From positions 62,001 to 126,000 of the forward strand of contig MCFE01000035.1 of the NCBI GenBank assembly GCA_002104905.1: 64,000 bases of DNA. The letters run 5' to 3'. The notes beneath the pieces were generated by a model. That model was not told where the DNA came from and did not search any database. It was given only the letters and a program-made list of their open reading frames with translations. Source of the stretch: Basidiobolus meristosporus CBS 931.73. Lineage: Eukaryota; Basidiobolomycota; Basidiobolomycetes; Basidiobolales; Basidiobolaceae. The translations under genes were made by a program, and so were the position numbers. Each line of letters opens with the position of its first letter. Position 1 is the first letter of the stretch. Positions 30,733 to 42,111 of the stretch are shown here, one piece after another.

Positions 30733-31800
30733 ATGAGTTTTATTACACATTTCTCTTGGATACAACAGTCTAATTTCCAACCAAACTCCACTGCTGATAG
30801 CAGCAGAAGAACAGCTGGACAACAGCTTGCATTGACATTCAGAGCTACAAGCAGGGCTACAGCCAAAAAAGACCCTGTGGACAGTGTGCCCACTGAAGGT
30901 AATAATGCAGAATCCTCAGGCTCTCAGTCAAGTAGGCAACTGGGAATCTCTGCAGAGCTGCAATCTGACCATAATGCTGTGGTAGATGAGAATGCAGCAA
31001 CTGCAGTATCTTGAGCTGAGGACCAGCAAGTGGCTATCATGACATCACCACCACCTGTATTAGCAAGTAGGTTGTCAGCTCATACCAAAGCACTACTGAG
31101 GCAATTAGGTGCAGTGGCTGAAAGGATAGATGCAATAGCTTGGAGAAATCAGGAAATAGCCCAGAAACAGGATGAGCAAACAAAAGGTGTAGAGCAATCA
31201 ATATCCCAGGTAGAGAATACCATATCTTTGCAGCAACAAAGGCATTCAAGCAGCTCAATGTTCCAGCTAAGAACTAATCCATCTCCCAATGTAACAGCTG
31301 AGGAGCTCCTACAGTCTTCAAAGCAAAACAACAGAGCCAAAAGATAAAGCCCACAGAAAAGCATATTACAGCATGGGAGGGAGACAATGTGATGTTTATA
31401 CCAAAGCCTAAAAATCAAAAGACATTGAAGTTCCATGAAGCTGTTGAATGCAATGATGAAGAGTGGGCTAACATTCAAGAGGCTATTAGAAGTCTAGCTT
31501 GCCAACAACTTAAGGCTGGCATACCATGGGACCATCAGGAACTTAAGACTAAGCTGAATATATTTTACTTGCTCCATGAGCATTATTCTGGATTCACAGA
31601 AGCAAACAGATTTGGGCCAGCATTGGTATGCTAAGAAAGTATCTCAAGAAGAGTAGAAACTGTTAACAGCAGAAGAACAAGGGTGCAATGGCTAAAAACT
31701 AGCAGCTTCCTTAAGAGCCCATTAAAAGCAGGGCCAAAAGCTCCAGACAAGCATCAAAGTGACATCAGGTAGCTGGAAGAGTGCCACTAGGGGGAAAAGC
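30733..31800 (+). pseudogene. Accessory coiled-coil ORF of Tnp2 element, copy D
   Basis: Pieces 30,733-31,014, 31,030-31,347 and 31,389-31,634 read in order as a longer version of 23,497-24,090: RRTAGQQLALTFRATSR, DSVPTEGNNAESSGSQSSRQ, then RLSAHTKALLRQLGAVAERI, and further KPKNQKTLKFHEAVECND followed by EEWANIQEAIRSLACQQLKA. Stops at 31,012 and between the pieces break it. Here the Tnp2-like neighbour is absent. This copy shows that the ancestral protein had a C-terminal domain (E-W-x-x-I-Q-E) that the 23 kb copy lacks. Confidence 0.55.
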
Positions 31801-33604
31801 AGGCATATATAGATGCACCAGCATGTTATCATCCCTCAGCTCACCAGAAGAAACTTGCTGGTGGTCAGGTGTAATGGCACATGCAGGTGCAACTCAATGC
31901 GCTGGCATGGCCCTTGGCTGAGTTGAATATGATGCTGCTTGTTGATGCAACTTGGCCTTCTCTAATGGACTTGTGTCTAAATGAGCAGTTTGGCAAGTTC
32001 TGGTGGTTTTGCTCTGAAGTGCATGTGTTGACCTGGCATGCATTGGCGCAATGTGGAGCACTCTTGTGAAGGGTGTTAGCATAGTTTGCAATAACATGAA
32101 CTAGCATGCTGAAGTTGCTAGGGATGGTGAGGAATCCAGCAAGGAATGCTGGTGCTATCTAGATGCTGTTGCTTGTGGTCTGTATTATTCCTCTTGAAGT
32201 TCACCTTCTGATTCCTCAAGGTATTCACTTACCCTCTGTCTGATAAGTTGGAACTCTTGCCTGGATGAGTCTTGTGTATATTGCTCTCAGAAGCTACTTA
32301 GCTCTACAAATATATCATGTAATACATTAGTGATTTGAGGCAAAAATTCATTCAAAATATCTTTGGTTCCCAAAGTTGAGGCACAAATGGACATGTCTGG
32401 CCTGTGCTGTGCAAATTACATGCATAATTGTTCCACGTGGCTTCTGCATCAAATCCTCTCACCCTCAGCTCATTCCTGACTTCAATACTTGTCTTGTTTT
32501 ATATCTTCTTACATACATTTGCTGGCATCTTGATGTAGAACTCATGCCACATCTTTCTACTCAGGTTCTTCCATCTCTGTTGGCTCTCAGAGGTATCTAG
32601 TTCTGCTAGATTAATGCGTAGTGCCCAAATATCTAAATGAAGGCTCATCATAGACACTTGGGCCGTACAAAAAGTATTTGGCAAGAACTTGAATGGATCC
32701 AACATTGACTTCACTGGTCCTGACCACACTTGTGAACTGGGGGATGGGTTTTGTCTAGGCTGTACTAAAGATGAGTGGTGACTTGGTATAGGGACCATAG
32801 TGCTGGATTTGGATACTTATACAGTAGTGTATTTGCATCAACCTGGTCCTATATGAAATATATATGAAAACTAAAGTGATTGTTGAGTTTTCCATATATT
32901 TTGCATGATGCATCTTGGATTGCATTGACATGGATTGGATTCCATTAATTGCAGATTTCCTATTTGATTATAAACTTGTGAGTAAAGCATCAATAAAAAT
33001 ACAAAGTCATTGTTTGAGGATGATTTTTGCAGCATAATGATGGGATACATGACAATTGAAGGAGACTTAATTATAATGCATGGAAAACGAGATAAATACA
33101 GCTGATTGCACCAAATCAATTCAATTGACCTCAGCCCAATCACCTGACAATTTAATATGACTTACTCATCTGAATGGTCTTTTCTCATCAATCCCATCAC
33201 TACTACTGGATTTCCTTTTGACACATTAGAGGAGATCTACACCAAGTACTGTGGACAATATGCCCCAATCTACTCAAGAAGATCCCTTGTTAAGCTTCTC
33301 TATTATTACAAGAACCATTGCCTTACAAGGTTTTTTCCCACCATTCATTGTAGCAGCAGTTCTGGAAGCTTTCATTCCCAGCTGATGGCAATGGAGAACC
33401 ACCTAGCAGAGGGTATGAACGACTAAGATCAAGCTTGGAATACTAGGTTCAGAAGCTCCAGTAGACTTCCATATCCCAGAGTGTTCAGCAACAGGTTCCA
33501 TATCAGAAGTATCTTGGATGCTTTCCCAGTCAGGATTCACAGACCATCTAGAGGGCAGAGGCACTTTAATTCTGGCAAATACAAGGCACACTGAGTGAAG
33601 TTTC
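31790..33604 (+). mobile_element. Harbinger-like transposon, old copy 3, truncated
   Basis: Same orientation as the young copy. An accessory ORF relic on minus (31,865-32,798; SRKMWHEFYIKMPANVCKK at 32,510-32,570) and a transposase relic on plus (33,157-33,600) are preserved. Nearly every CpG of the young copy is TpG or CpA here (compare 31,870-31,910 with 26,565-26,610). The transposase stops at 33,424-33,426, and homology ends at about 33,604 inside the catalytic core. Confidence 0.78.
33157..33600 (+). pseudogene. Harbinger-like transposase fragment (copy 3)
   Basis: Starts with ATG (MTYSSEWSFLINPITTTGF), aligned to codon 27,834 of the young copy. It shares SRRSLVKLLYYYKNH and LAEGMND, then meets a TAA at 33,424. 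The sequence still aligns up to FNSGKYKAH at about 33,590 before the break. Confidence 0.78.
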
Positions 33605-33866
33605 TGTTGTCAAAATTTGGAATTTCACCTAAATATTCAACTATCTTAGTCACTTATATCATTACCATCAGATCTTAGAGAATACCAACTAAGTTCCTTG
33701 TTAGGATTTACTTGGAATAGTTTCACCAAAATATCAGGTACCCAGAACATCAATAATGTCAAAGTTGTCCAAACAGCCGCAAACTTTACACACATGCTCT
33801 TGGGACCTTTGTAAGCCTATTCTACATGCTTGTTAGGCCAAGACCATGTAAAAATTTAAATACTAC
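33605..33866. repeat. Dispersed repeat, inverted partner of 38,107-38,400
   Basis: The reverse complement of 33,610-33,745 aligns with 38,115-38,260: ATTTTGGTGAAA, CAAGTAAATCCTAACAAGGA and AAGTGACTAAG. No coding potential is seen. Confidence 0.55.
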
Positions 33867-33869
33867 ATT

Positions 33870-34080
33870 AGACTTGTTCCACTGTGCCATTGATCATAGT
33901 GCCAGAAAGTGCTGTATATTTTGCTATTAATTTGATATTTTAGGGTCATATGCATGTCAATTATGATCCTAAATTGGCACTGTATGGCACCATCTGGCAC
34001 ACTGTGGCATGATCAGGCACCATCAGACATGCTATGGCACTATTGGGCACTATGATCAGCTGAAATGATGGAACAAGTCT
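33870..34080 (+). mobile_element. 211-bp MITE of the Harbinger-like family
   Basis: Ends AGACTTGTTCC and GGAACAAGTCT, with ATT at 33,867-33,869 and 34,081-34,083. It is the reverse complement of 17,084-17,294 in length and layout, with GTGCC/GGCAC words at both ends. Confidence 0.9.
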
Positions 34081-34182
34081 ATTACATTCAATCAATCATT
34101 AAGTGAAAACTACATAATTACTTGTCCTCCAATCACTTCCAAAATCTCCAAGACTTTTACACAAGTTATGAGCCCCAAGCTG

Positions 34183-35720
34183 TCACACTCTGCCAATACA
34201 TCCATTTAATTTAAAAGAAAACTTGTATTTGGCTGCAATAGTCAATATAAATTTGATGGAATCAAACTTGGCTACTTGTGCAATGATCTCAGTAAAGTCA
34301 GGTCCTTTTGTTTGAGAGTATACTTTGGCCACAAGTCTTGTATTGTATAATTTGATTGTACCATCAGCCTTGTATCCTGTCTTAAAGACACATCTGCCAC
34401 TAACTGATTTTTGATTGATTGGTAATTTGACTAAGCCCCATGTTTGATTTTCCATTAGGGCTTCATATTCCTCAGTTATTGTAGATCTCCAAAACTTTGT
34501 CTGAGGGCTGTTTATGGCCTCTTTTACAGTCTGGGGCTCATCAATATGGACTGAATAGGCCTAGGCTAAGCTTTTACCCTCATTTATATAGTAATTTGGT
34601 CTATTTCTTGCCCAGTTTGATCTCCAGCCATTTCATACTAGAATGATTACTACTGTGATATTCCAGGGCACTGCTTCAGGCTGAACCACAGCTGTAGAGT
34701 CCACTAGAGTGAAAAAACATTTATTGTACTGCTCTGATTCAAACCTGACAATTGGTGGACTTGAGATCAGATTTTTGTCATCATCTGATGTCATTTTTTT
34801 GAAAATTTTGAATTTTTATCAAGCAACACATCCCTGGACTTTATCAGCTTTGTTGACTTGGTATTGTAGAGTCTATAAGCCTTACTCTCATTGCAGTGGC
34901 CCAAAAATATGCATTTCACACTTTTTGGCTCTAATTTTGACTGATTTCCAGTCAGTTTCTTGGCATATGCTCCATATCCAAATATTGTTGGATATTCTTC
35001 ACTTGGTCTATACCCACACCATGTTTCAAATGGGGTAGAATCACAAAGTATTTGCTATAATTCCTATTTTTGAGGTGTACAGCTGTAGTAACTGATTCAG
35101 CCCAAAAATCATAGGATAATTTTGGTCATGGATCATAGATCTTGCCATATAGATTTTTGATCTGTTTGCACATTCTGCTACTTCATTTTAATGTGGAGAG
35201 TATGGTACAGTAGTTTCTTGCCTTTCCAATGAACTTTGCAGAAGTGGATGAAGTGTTCTGAGGTATATTCTCCACAATGGAGAATGTGGAGACTATGGTC
35301 AACAAATAGCCTTACTCTGCAAGCTCAACTACCTTGCTGGAGTGTAGGTTAACCGCCTATGGTTCCAACTCATGTGAAAGTAGCTGTTCTCTTGTTGGTA
35401 ATTCTTCTTGGCAATGATGGGATTCAGTCTGTTATGGGCTTACAGCATTAATTGGCAAGAACTGCAGTATTTTTGTATGCTTCCCTGACTCAGGCTTGGG
35501 TAGACATTTTTCCCTTTACCTTTTCCTTTATCACGGCCAGGTCTTTCACTGCTACTTTGTCTGAGTGCTTCTTCAGTTGATCTACATTTTCACTTTGCTA
35601 AATGCTGCTGTGATACATCTGTTTTGGCCTGCTTGTCCCTTGCTGGCACTCTGCAAGCAACCTGATGTTTCTTTTCAGCTTGTTTTGAGCTCTCAACTGT
35701 AATTGTGATGACAACAAACC
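34183..35720 (-). pseudogene. Copia-type pol remnant (integrase to reverse transcriptase)
   Basis: 34,183-34,455 reads as the start of Copia RT: a W-x-L-V-K-L-P opening, GRCVFKTGYKADGTI, then NTRLVAKVYSQTKGPDF and AKFDSI (usual VAKFTSI). Upstream on the same strand, 34,600-35,300 shows integrase text (a YENEVAECANR-like segment where Copia has PQQNGVAERKNR, and MARSMIHDQN). 35,350-35,720 corresponds to the region before integrase. The gene order integrase then RT marks Ty1/Copia. Multiple stops are present. Confidence 0.75.
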
Positions 35721-38106
35721 TGTAATTCAATGTGCATATTGACTTAATAGTATGCCTAAGAATCAAAATGATCTGATCAAAATACTAATCATTAGCTTTG
35801 ATCAGTAATACAGGCTTGAATAATGCTCTGAGTCTAATTGTCAGATTGTACTAATGATATATATCCTCTGGGCTATTCAATGCTTCTTATTTGAGCAAAA
35901 CTAGTCCACTTTTGGTCAAGTTGAGGTTTTGTCATTTACAGCGGATCTGGAGTTTCCCTATTTCTGGGTAACAGTCTAATTCATTTAAACAACTTCCCTG
36001 TATGTCCATATTAGGCTCAGGAACAGTTACTTCCATCATATAGACTCTATATGAGGTAAAAGACAATACCTATATTGGGCCAAGCTAAGGTTTGTCATTT
36101 ATGCCTGATCTGGATTATCCTCATTTCCTGGCATTATGGCACATATAACATGGCCAAAAAAAAAATTTTTGCTAAGCCCTGAGCTAGGACAGCCTGCTCC
36201 CACTTGAACCGCAACTGTTTAGTGATTTAGATCCACCAAAATGATCTAGAATGGTCACCTTGTCATCCTTAAGTAGCAGTAACTTTATTTGGACTTCCTT
36301 TACTGTAGATTCAGCATCCATTTGATTCTTGATTTACCCAGTTTGGTATCAGAGAGTACAATAGGTTGCTAAGTAGCTACTTTTAGAGTGCTTCTACTGA
36401 TTTGGATTGATACAGCTGCTTTTGTCTTATCAGAATATACTTGTAGAGTAGAGATTGGCGCTTTTCTGGATGTGAGATTCTTCTTGACAAGGGCTTAGAT
36501 TATCCTTATTCTCCTGATAGTTATTTTCAGCCTTGAGCTCAGTTTGCAAGGCTAGCACATCTCCTCAGTGTCTTCAGAACTCATAAAAACTTTCTGTTTA
36601 ATCCTTGCACCTTTTTCTTCCAGCTCCATAGAGAGCAGACATCAAGACTTCTGCATCAAATAATATGCTCCAATATATACTACAATATCCTACAGATCTT
36701 GTTGAAGTTTCAAGGCTCTTCTGGGGTTTCTAGCTTGAGAACCTTGTACAAGAGGCTTCATTGGGCATAGCTGCAATATCATATAGACCAAATATAGGCT
36801 ACATAGGTTTTGGCTCCATCTGGGAAGTACCCTGATTTGTGGTAGTGGTATTTTCCCATTTTTCTTCTTTTTCTTTTTCTGCTGATGATTCAAGGGAGAA
36901 TCCTTTGGTGGGATGGTTCTGGACTTCCTTACAGATGAGACCATGGTGTGTTTGAGCATAGAAGGCCTCATGACATCATTGGTCCAGAATATTTGACTAT
37001 TAGAGAGTGATATAGTCAAAATCAGCATCCACTTAGATCAATCATAACATCTGATAGAGTTGACCAAATTTGATCAAATAAATTGGATTTGAAAGCTAGC
37101 TTCATCAGTGCATTGGTATCAGACTGCAATATAGCAGCTTTTGAGTTGCAGAGCTTGGCAATGACTTAGTCAGTCAAAACTCTTCTGATCTGATCCAGAG
37201 AATCAAATATGACCATATTTAGCTCCTGGTGCATTGGTTTCAGTATCAAAATACTTGATGCAAATATAGCATTCTTCCATTGGATTGTGTTGTACATATC
37301 CATACCCCAGGTGGATATTTATGTATTATAAATCATTAGGATCTTTACAATTCAGGGAGCTTGTTTCTGAGATCTTTTTCCATTAATACGTAGTTCAAAA
37401 TGGCGGCTAACAGCTCCAGTGCTTGCATTCTCAGCCTTATTTTAAGTGGCAACGGATTTGGTAAAATCTTCCTCTGGCAGTCATTCATGATGATCTATTC
37501 TTTTTTTTGAATTCAAGGTAATAACCTATCCAAAAGCTCATCTGACAGTCAACTCAGGTCATATAAGTACATATAACAAAATATTTCAATGTAGATCTGG
37601 CCCATCAATTGCTGGAATTACGCAATTTTCTTCAGGAGTGGTAGAGCACCAACATACTATATTTCTTGACATATTTATATGTCAGCTTAATAGACTCACC
37701 TTTACAACTAACTGAGTAGTTACTGAATGAGTCTCTGAAGGCAAGGCCTTTTTCTCCATAGCAATATCCTCATGAACATAGTCCTTTGAGCAGCAGTAGT
37801 CATCTTCAACTTTGGCAGAGCAATAGTGCAGAAAGTCTTTCTCCGGACTAGCAGAAAATGATCCAAGGCAAAGTAGACACCAAGAGGACAGCAAGCTTGG
37901 GGCTCATAACCTGTTGCAATATTCTGAGGAGTATTGTCAATGATGTGGAGAACAAGAGGATTTATATGTTATTCACTTGTAGATTTATTGATCAAAAGTG
38001 TGGTATTTATACTTTTGATAAAGTAGAGCAATCAAATGTGTATAGTTTGTTAAGGAGTATCCCAAGAGTATGTGGATCAAGTTTGGGGGCTTTTGGACAA
38101 CTTTGA
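35721..38106. repeat. CpG-poor repeat-rich stretch without recognisable genes
   Basis: Two similar phrases (AAGTTGAGGTTTTGTCATTTA near 35,920 and AAGCTAAGGTTTGTCATTTA near 36,080) point to local duplication. Several open stretches of 60-112 codons exist (for example 36,690-37,028 on minus, with poly-Lys), but none resembles a known domain and their composition matches the surrounding repeats. I regard it as transposon debris. Confidence 0.4.
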
Positions 38107-38400
38107 GAAAGATCATAATCTAGTTACCTGATAATTTGGTGAAAATATTCTAAGTAAATCCCAACAAGGAATTTGGTCAGTATTCCCTAGGATTTCAAGG
38201 TAAAGATCCAAGTGACTAAGTCAGGTGAGTATTTAGGTGGAAATACAAACTCTTACAACATCCCTTAGTTGAAAATATTGAAAGTAAACCCCATCAAGAA
38301 ATTTGGTCAGGATTCTCCAAGATTTGTAGGTAATAATCTGAGTGACAAAGTTAGGTGAATATCTAGGTGTAAGTATGAAACTTACAATAGTAGGCAGTGT
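38107..38400 (+). repeat. Tandem pair of about 135-bp units
   Basis: Unit 1 (about 38,128-38,262) and unit 2 (about 38,263-38,398) share GAAAATATT, AAGTAAAYCCCA, AAATTTGGTCAG, GTGAC, AAG and TAGGTG in order. The same sequence occurs inverted at 33,610-33,745. Confidence 0.6.
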
Positions 38401-39450
38401 GAAAGTGGCACTGGCCAATCAATGTGCACAAATGGGTGAGATGATTGAGTGTCTGAGATTAGAAAGTCAGTGAAATGGCAGAGAATCAATCAAAAGCAAC
38501 TGAAGGGCCATTGAGGTGAAGACTTTTGAACAAGTGTTTTGCAAAATCTGAGGTGCAGTGTTTTTCTGAGTGCTTTTACATGATGTCTGGATGGTAACAA
38601 TACCACTTTGCAATGGGATTTAAATCCTATGATGACCCTTTGACAGGATCATCACAATTATTTTTTGTAGTGGCAAATTAACTCAAGATTTGTTGGCTGT
38701 GATCTAACCATTTAACTTGATGGAATATCTAGGTGTATTTACAAAATTTTCAATAGGCACAAGCTGGGAGTATGGTATATCTGAATTGTCAATGGAAATA
38801 GACCCACCTAGTATGCACCAAAAGTAATAGCACCAGTGGAGCCAGTAAATAAGGAGTGCAAAAAAGAGGCAATAGTCAATCTGTATACAAGTGCATAGGA
38901 GCAGATTGAGTACCTGAGATTGGGAAGTGAGAGAAGGTAGAGAACCAATCTACAGCAACCTAGAGGTGGTTGAATTTAAAAATTTGTCCCCCCAGTCACC
39001 TCCAATATCTCAAAAACTCTTGCAACATGATAAACCTTCAAGAGGATTGTTGATCTGGGCACATAACCAGTGGCAAAGATTTGGGGATATAGGGGGTGAT
39101 GGGGTGATGGGGTGAGCAAGTAGACTATGCAGCTGTCACATCATGATTGATTGAATTCAAAAGTGCCAGGTATACTTCACCAAGGTTTTGGTAAAAAGAA
39201 ACATGTGGAATAGGTTGAGGAATGCTACAAGAGCAGATGTGCCAAGGTTGGGGATTTGTCTGACTGCTTGGGGGATTTTAATTTTCTATGGATTGGGGAG
39301 CACTGCAGAAATAGGGAAGCTGCAAGGCTTTGCACAGACCTTTCCACCCAACACCCTTGTCTTTGGTTTTATGCAGATCCACCAAAAGCAGAATGCTTTA
39401 TCTCAACTTGGTGGACCCAACAGTGAAAACACCCTGCTCATTACCACCAA
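38401..39450. repeat. Last repeat debris before the gene island
   Basis: 38,415-38,520 and 38,860-38,975 are related (GATTGAGTGTCTGAGATT and GATTGAGTACCTGAGATT, then GAGAACCAATC-like text). 38,600-38,680 carries the inverted GATGATCC-type terminus. A short G-rich microsatellite (GGTGATGGGGTGATGGGGTG) lies near 39,090. CpG becomes common only after about 39,450. Confidence 0.45.
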
Positions 39451-40160
39451 ATCACACCGAGTCCCTGCTCTAGTTGCTTCAAGACGCCTGGAAGCACGTG
39501 CGGGTTAGATGGAAGTGGCGATGGCCTTTTGCTTCGCCATAGGGTAAGCCACACCTCAAGACCATGTCCCAACGGATTGCTTCCAGATAAACTACATCCG
39601 GAGCGACCAGGATGGTATTGAGGGGCCGACGAAAATATGGGAAAGACACCATTCGTTGAGTAATTTACAGCCAACAAGAAGGGTGGCGTTGGGAAGGGGG
39701 GTTGACGTATGGTTGAATTTTCACACGCATCGCGTTAGCGCTTACGCGAGAATCCACCCTGATGAAATTCCCGTAGCTCACGAAATCCACCGGGCACACT
39801 GATCCATCAGTTCCTCGAAAGATCTACTCCTAGCTCCATATACAACGGGACCAATCAAAGCCCCCCTCGCTGGTTCCCAGGGAAGGAATCCCGTCCCCGA
39901 TGGGAACCTAACCGAGCTTAAGCAATCGTCGAACCCAGGTTGGTGAGAATCGAGGATGAAGTGAAAATCTTACAGGTGGGAGGATGGGGGATCTAGGTTG
40001 CCTGAAAGGCTGGCTCGCCGCACCAGCAGATGTTACGCAACAACCCTCTCACGTGACCCTGGGGAGGATACGAGTCAGATGCGAGGAAAATATAGCCAGG
40101 GTGCAGGTCGGATTAGATGTAGGAGGATTGAAGGCACGAGAGAGACGACCCACAGTAAGC
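39451..40160 (+). promoter_or_regulatory. 5' region of the hydrolase gene with a CACGTG element
   Basis: About 700 bp of CpG-normal sequence without a coherent gene. TCACGTGAC at 40,049-40,057 is a palindromic bHLH (Cbf1/USF-type) site, about 110 bp upstream of the proposed ATG. Another CACGTG is near 39,495. An open frame from 39,984 runs through the first coding exon in the same phase but looks like leader sequence. Confidence 0.4.
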
Positions 40161-42067
40161 ATGTTTCGACTAGCAGGAATTAGAAAAGTGGTGACCAGTA
40201 GCCTACACGGGAAAGTTAGTATTCGAAGGTTTCGTTACGTTCACCCATACCGCCTCCCCATCTCCCTTCCCCCTTCCTTTTCTCCTTCAGCTTACCCACA
40301 CCGCCCACAACGAAATTGCTAAAACCCCGGTCTATTGAAAACCACAGCCAGTTCGAGCATATTCGAACTTTCGCACTCAGAACGTGGGTACCAACCTGGT
40401 GGTCACCCTGGACAAACCACAGGCGCTGAATGCCCTGGATTTCGACCTGTGTCGGGACCTGAAAAGCGTCATCCAGGTAAGGAACCACCCCTGAGGCCTC
40501 TGAGTCCATGCTCCACTCAACCCTCAAACCCACCCGTAGGAAAGCAACCAGAATGACGTCGGCATGGTCCTGCTCAAGTCTAGCGCCGCAAAAGCCTTTT
40601 GTGCCGGCGGAGATGTTCGAGGTAAGTTGTGAGGGGGAGGGAAAGGAAGGGTGGTGAAGTTACGGCACCCACCGCTCACCTTTCCTTAGAACTGATAGGT
40701 ATGATCAAGGAGAACCCCGCCAAGGCCAGGGAGTACTTCCGTATGGAATACGGCTTGGACTACGCGGTGGCCACCTCAAAGACACCCATCGTGGCGCTCA
40801 TGAACGGCATCACAAGTAAGTGGATATTTGCCAGAGAATCAATGCGTATCCCACCTGCTCACCTCGGATCCAGTGGGTGGCGGCTGCGGTATCTCGGTCC
40901 ACGCACCCTTCCGGGTGGCCACCGAGACCACCCTGATGGCGATGCCGGAGACCCGTATCGGGCTATTTCCCGACGTAGGAAGCACTTTTTTCCTGTCCCG
41001 AATGGACGGGGAGTTGGGAGTCTACCTGGGACTTACTGGAGATCGTTTGAAGGGAGAGGACGCATTGTAGGTGAATCCACGTACCTCGCACCGTCACACA
41101 CCCATGTGCACCCATAGCTAACTCCTTCCCAGCCACATCGGACTCGCGACCCACTACGTACCCTCCTCACAGCTGCCCAGCCTCGAGCGAGACCTGTGCG
41201 AGTTGGACACGCCCGACTCGGAGGTGATCAACCAGGTGATCCAGGAATACTCGGAAGAAAGCGAACAGCCGTTCAGTCTCGACCACGCCAGACCGGTCAT
41301 CGACAAGTGGGTATATCTCGGGTCTTCTCACCATGCCACAGTGACTGAGCTCGTTTAGGTGCTTCCGATACGACACCATGGAGGAGATCATCCAGGCGTT
41401 GACCGACGTGGGAGATGAGTTCTCGAAGCAGACGTTGGAGACGTTGGGTCAGATGTCCCCAACCAGCTTGAAGGTAACGGTGGGAGAGGGTCGAATCTCT
41501 CGTCGATGGACCACTGACTGTTGTGCTAGATCACGTTGAAAAGCATCAGAGCCGCGAGGACATTGAGCATCGCGGACGCATTCAAGATGGAGTACAAATT
41601 AGCCCTGAAATGTCTGGTAAGTCGGACTCCTCTGGACCATTCATTCAGCCACCTGCTGACCCTAAGCGTACCAGGAGGGGCACGATTTCCCCGAGGGAGT
41701 CACCAAACAGCTCGTCACCAAGACACGGGACCCTCAGTGGAAACCGGCCACCCTCGCCGAGGTCCCCCTGGCCGAGGTCGAGAAGTATTTCAATTGGGAA
41801 CCCTCGGAACCGTTGGAGATCCCCGACGAGCTGACCTACATGGAATACCCACATCTGAAAAACGCGCTACCGAGCGAACGGGAGGTGCAGCATCTACTTA
41901 GCGGCGAGAATCCCGACGCGGGGTCGATGCAGCTCGACCGAGCGGCGATCATGACCTGGTTCGAGACGGACCGGATGGAGAAGCCCGGGGTGACGAAGAA
42001 GGTGCTGGAGATACTCTCACGCAAGACGGCGGTCACGGCGGAGGGTCAACTCAAGTGGACCCCCTGA
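40161..42067 (+). CDS. EHD3: 3-hydroxyisobutyryl-CoA hydrolase, mitochondrial
   Basis: Hydrolyses 3-hydroxyisobutyryl-CoA in valine breakdown in mitochondria. Nine exons: 40161-40214, 40348-40476, 40540-40621, 40690-40815, 40874-41066, 41133-41306, 41359-41473, 41530-41616, 41675-42067; 450 residues, phases consistent. Exon 1 ([18 protein letters not shown]) is a basic, Asp/Glu-free presequence typical of mitochondrial import. The crotonase fold follows: [38 protein letters not shown] and [13 protein letters not shown], the last holding the acidic catalytic residues of the HIBCH family. An in-frame TGA at 40,336-40,338 lies in intron 1 if the GTTAGT donor at 40,215 is used. That donor is weaker than the others, so exon 1 is the least certain part. 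The stop is 44 bp from the convergent AlkB-like gene. Confidence 0.9.
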
Positions 42068-42111
42068 TGGTTTATTTAGGAATGTTTGAGTGAAGTAAAC
42101 GATAGGTGAAC

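Noticed and set aside
36690-37028. 112-codon minus-strand ORF with poly-Lys
   Set aside because: Low-complexity lysine run, no domain, composition identical to surrounding repeat debris.
39188-39508. 106-codon open frame at the repeat/gene boundary
   Set aside because: It straddles CpG-poor repeat and gene-island sequence, has no recognisable domain, and no splice continuation was found.
40321-40347. In-frame TGA before the hydrolase homology, suggesting a pseudogene
   Set aside because: An intron from 40,215 (GTTAGT) to 40,347 (CCACAG) removes it and joins a plausible mitochondrial presequence in phase; the remaining eight exons are intact.
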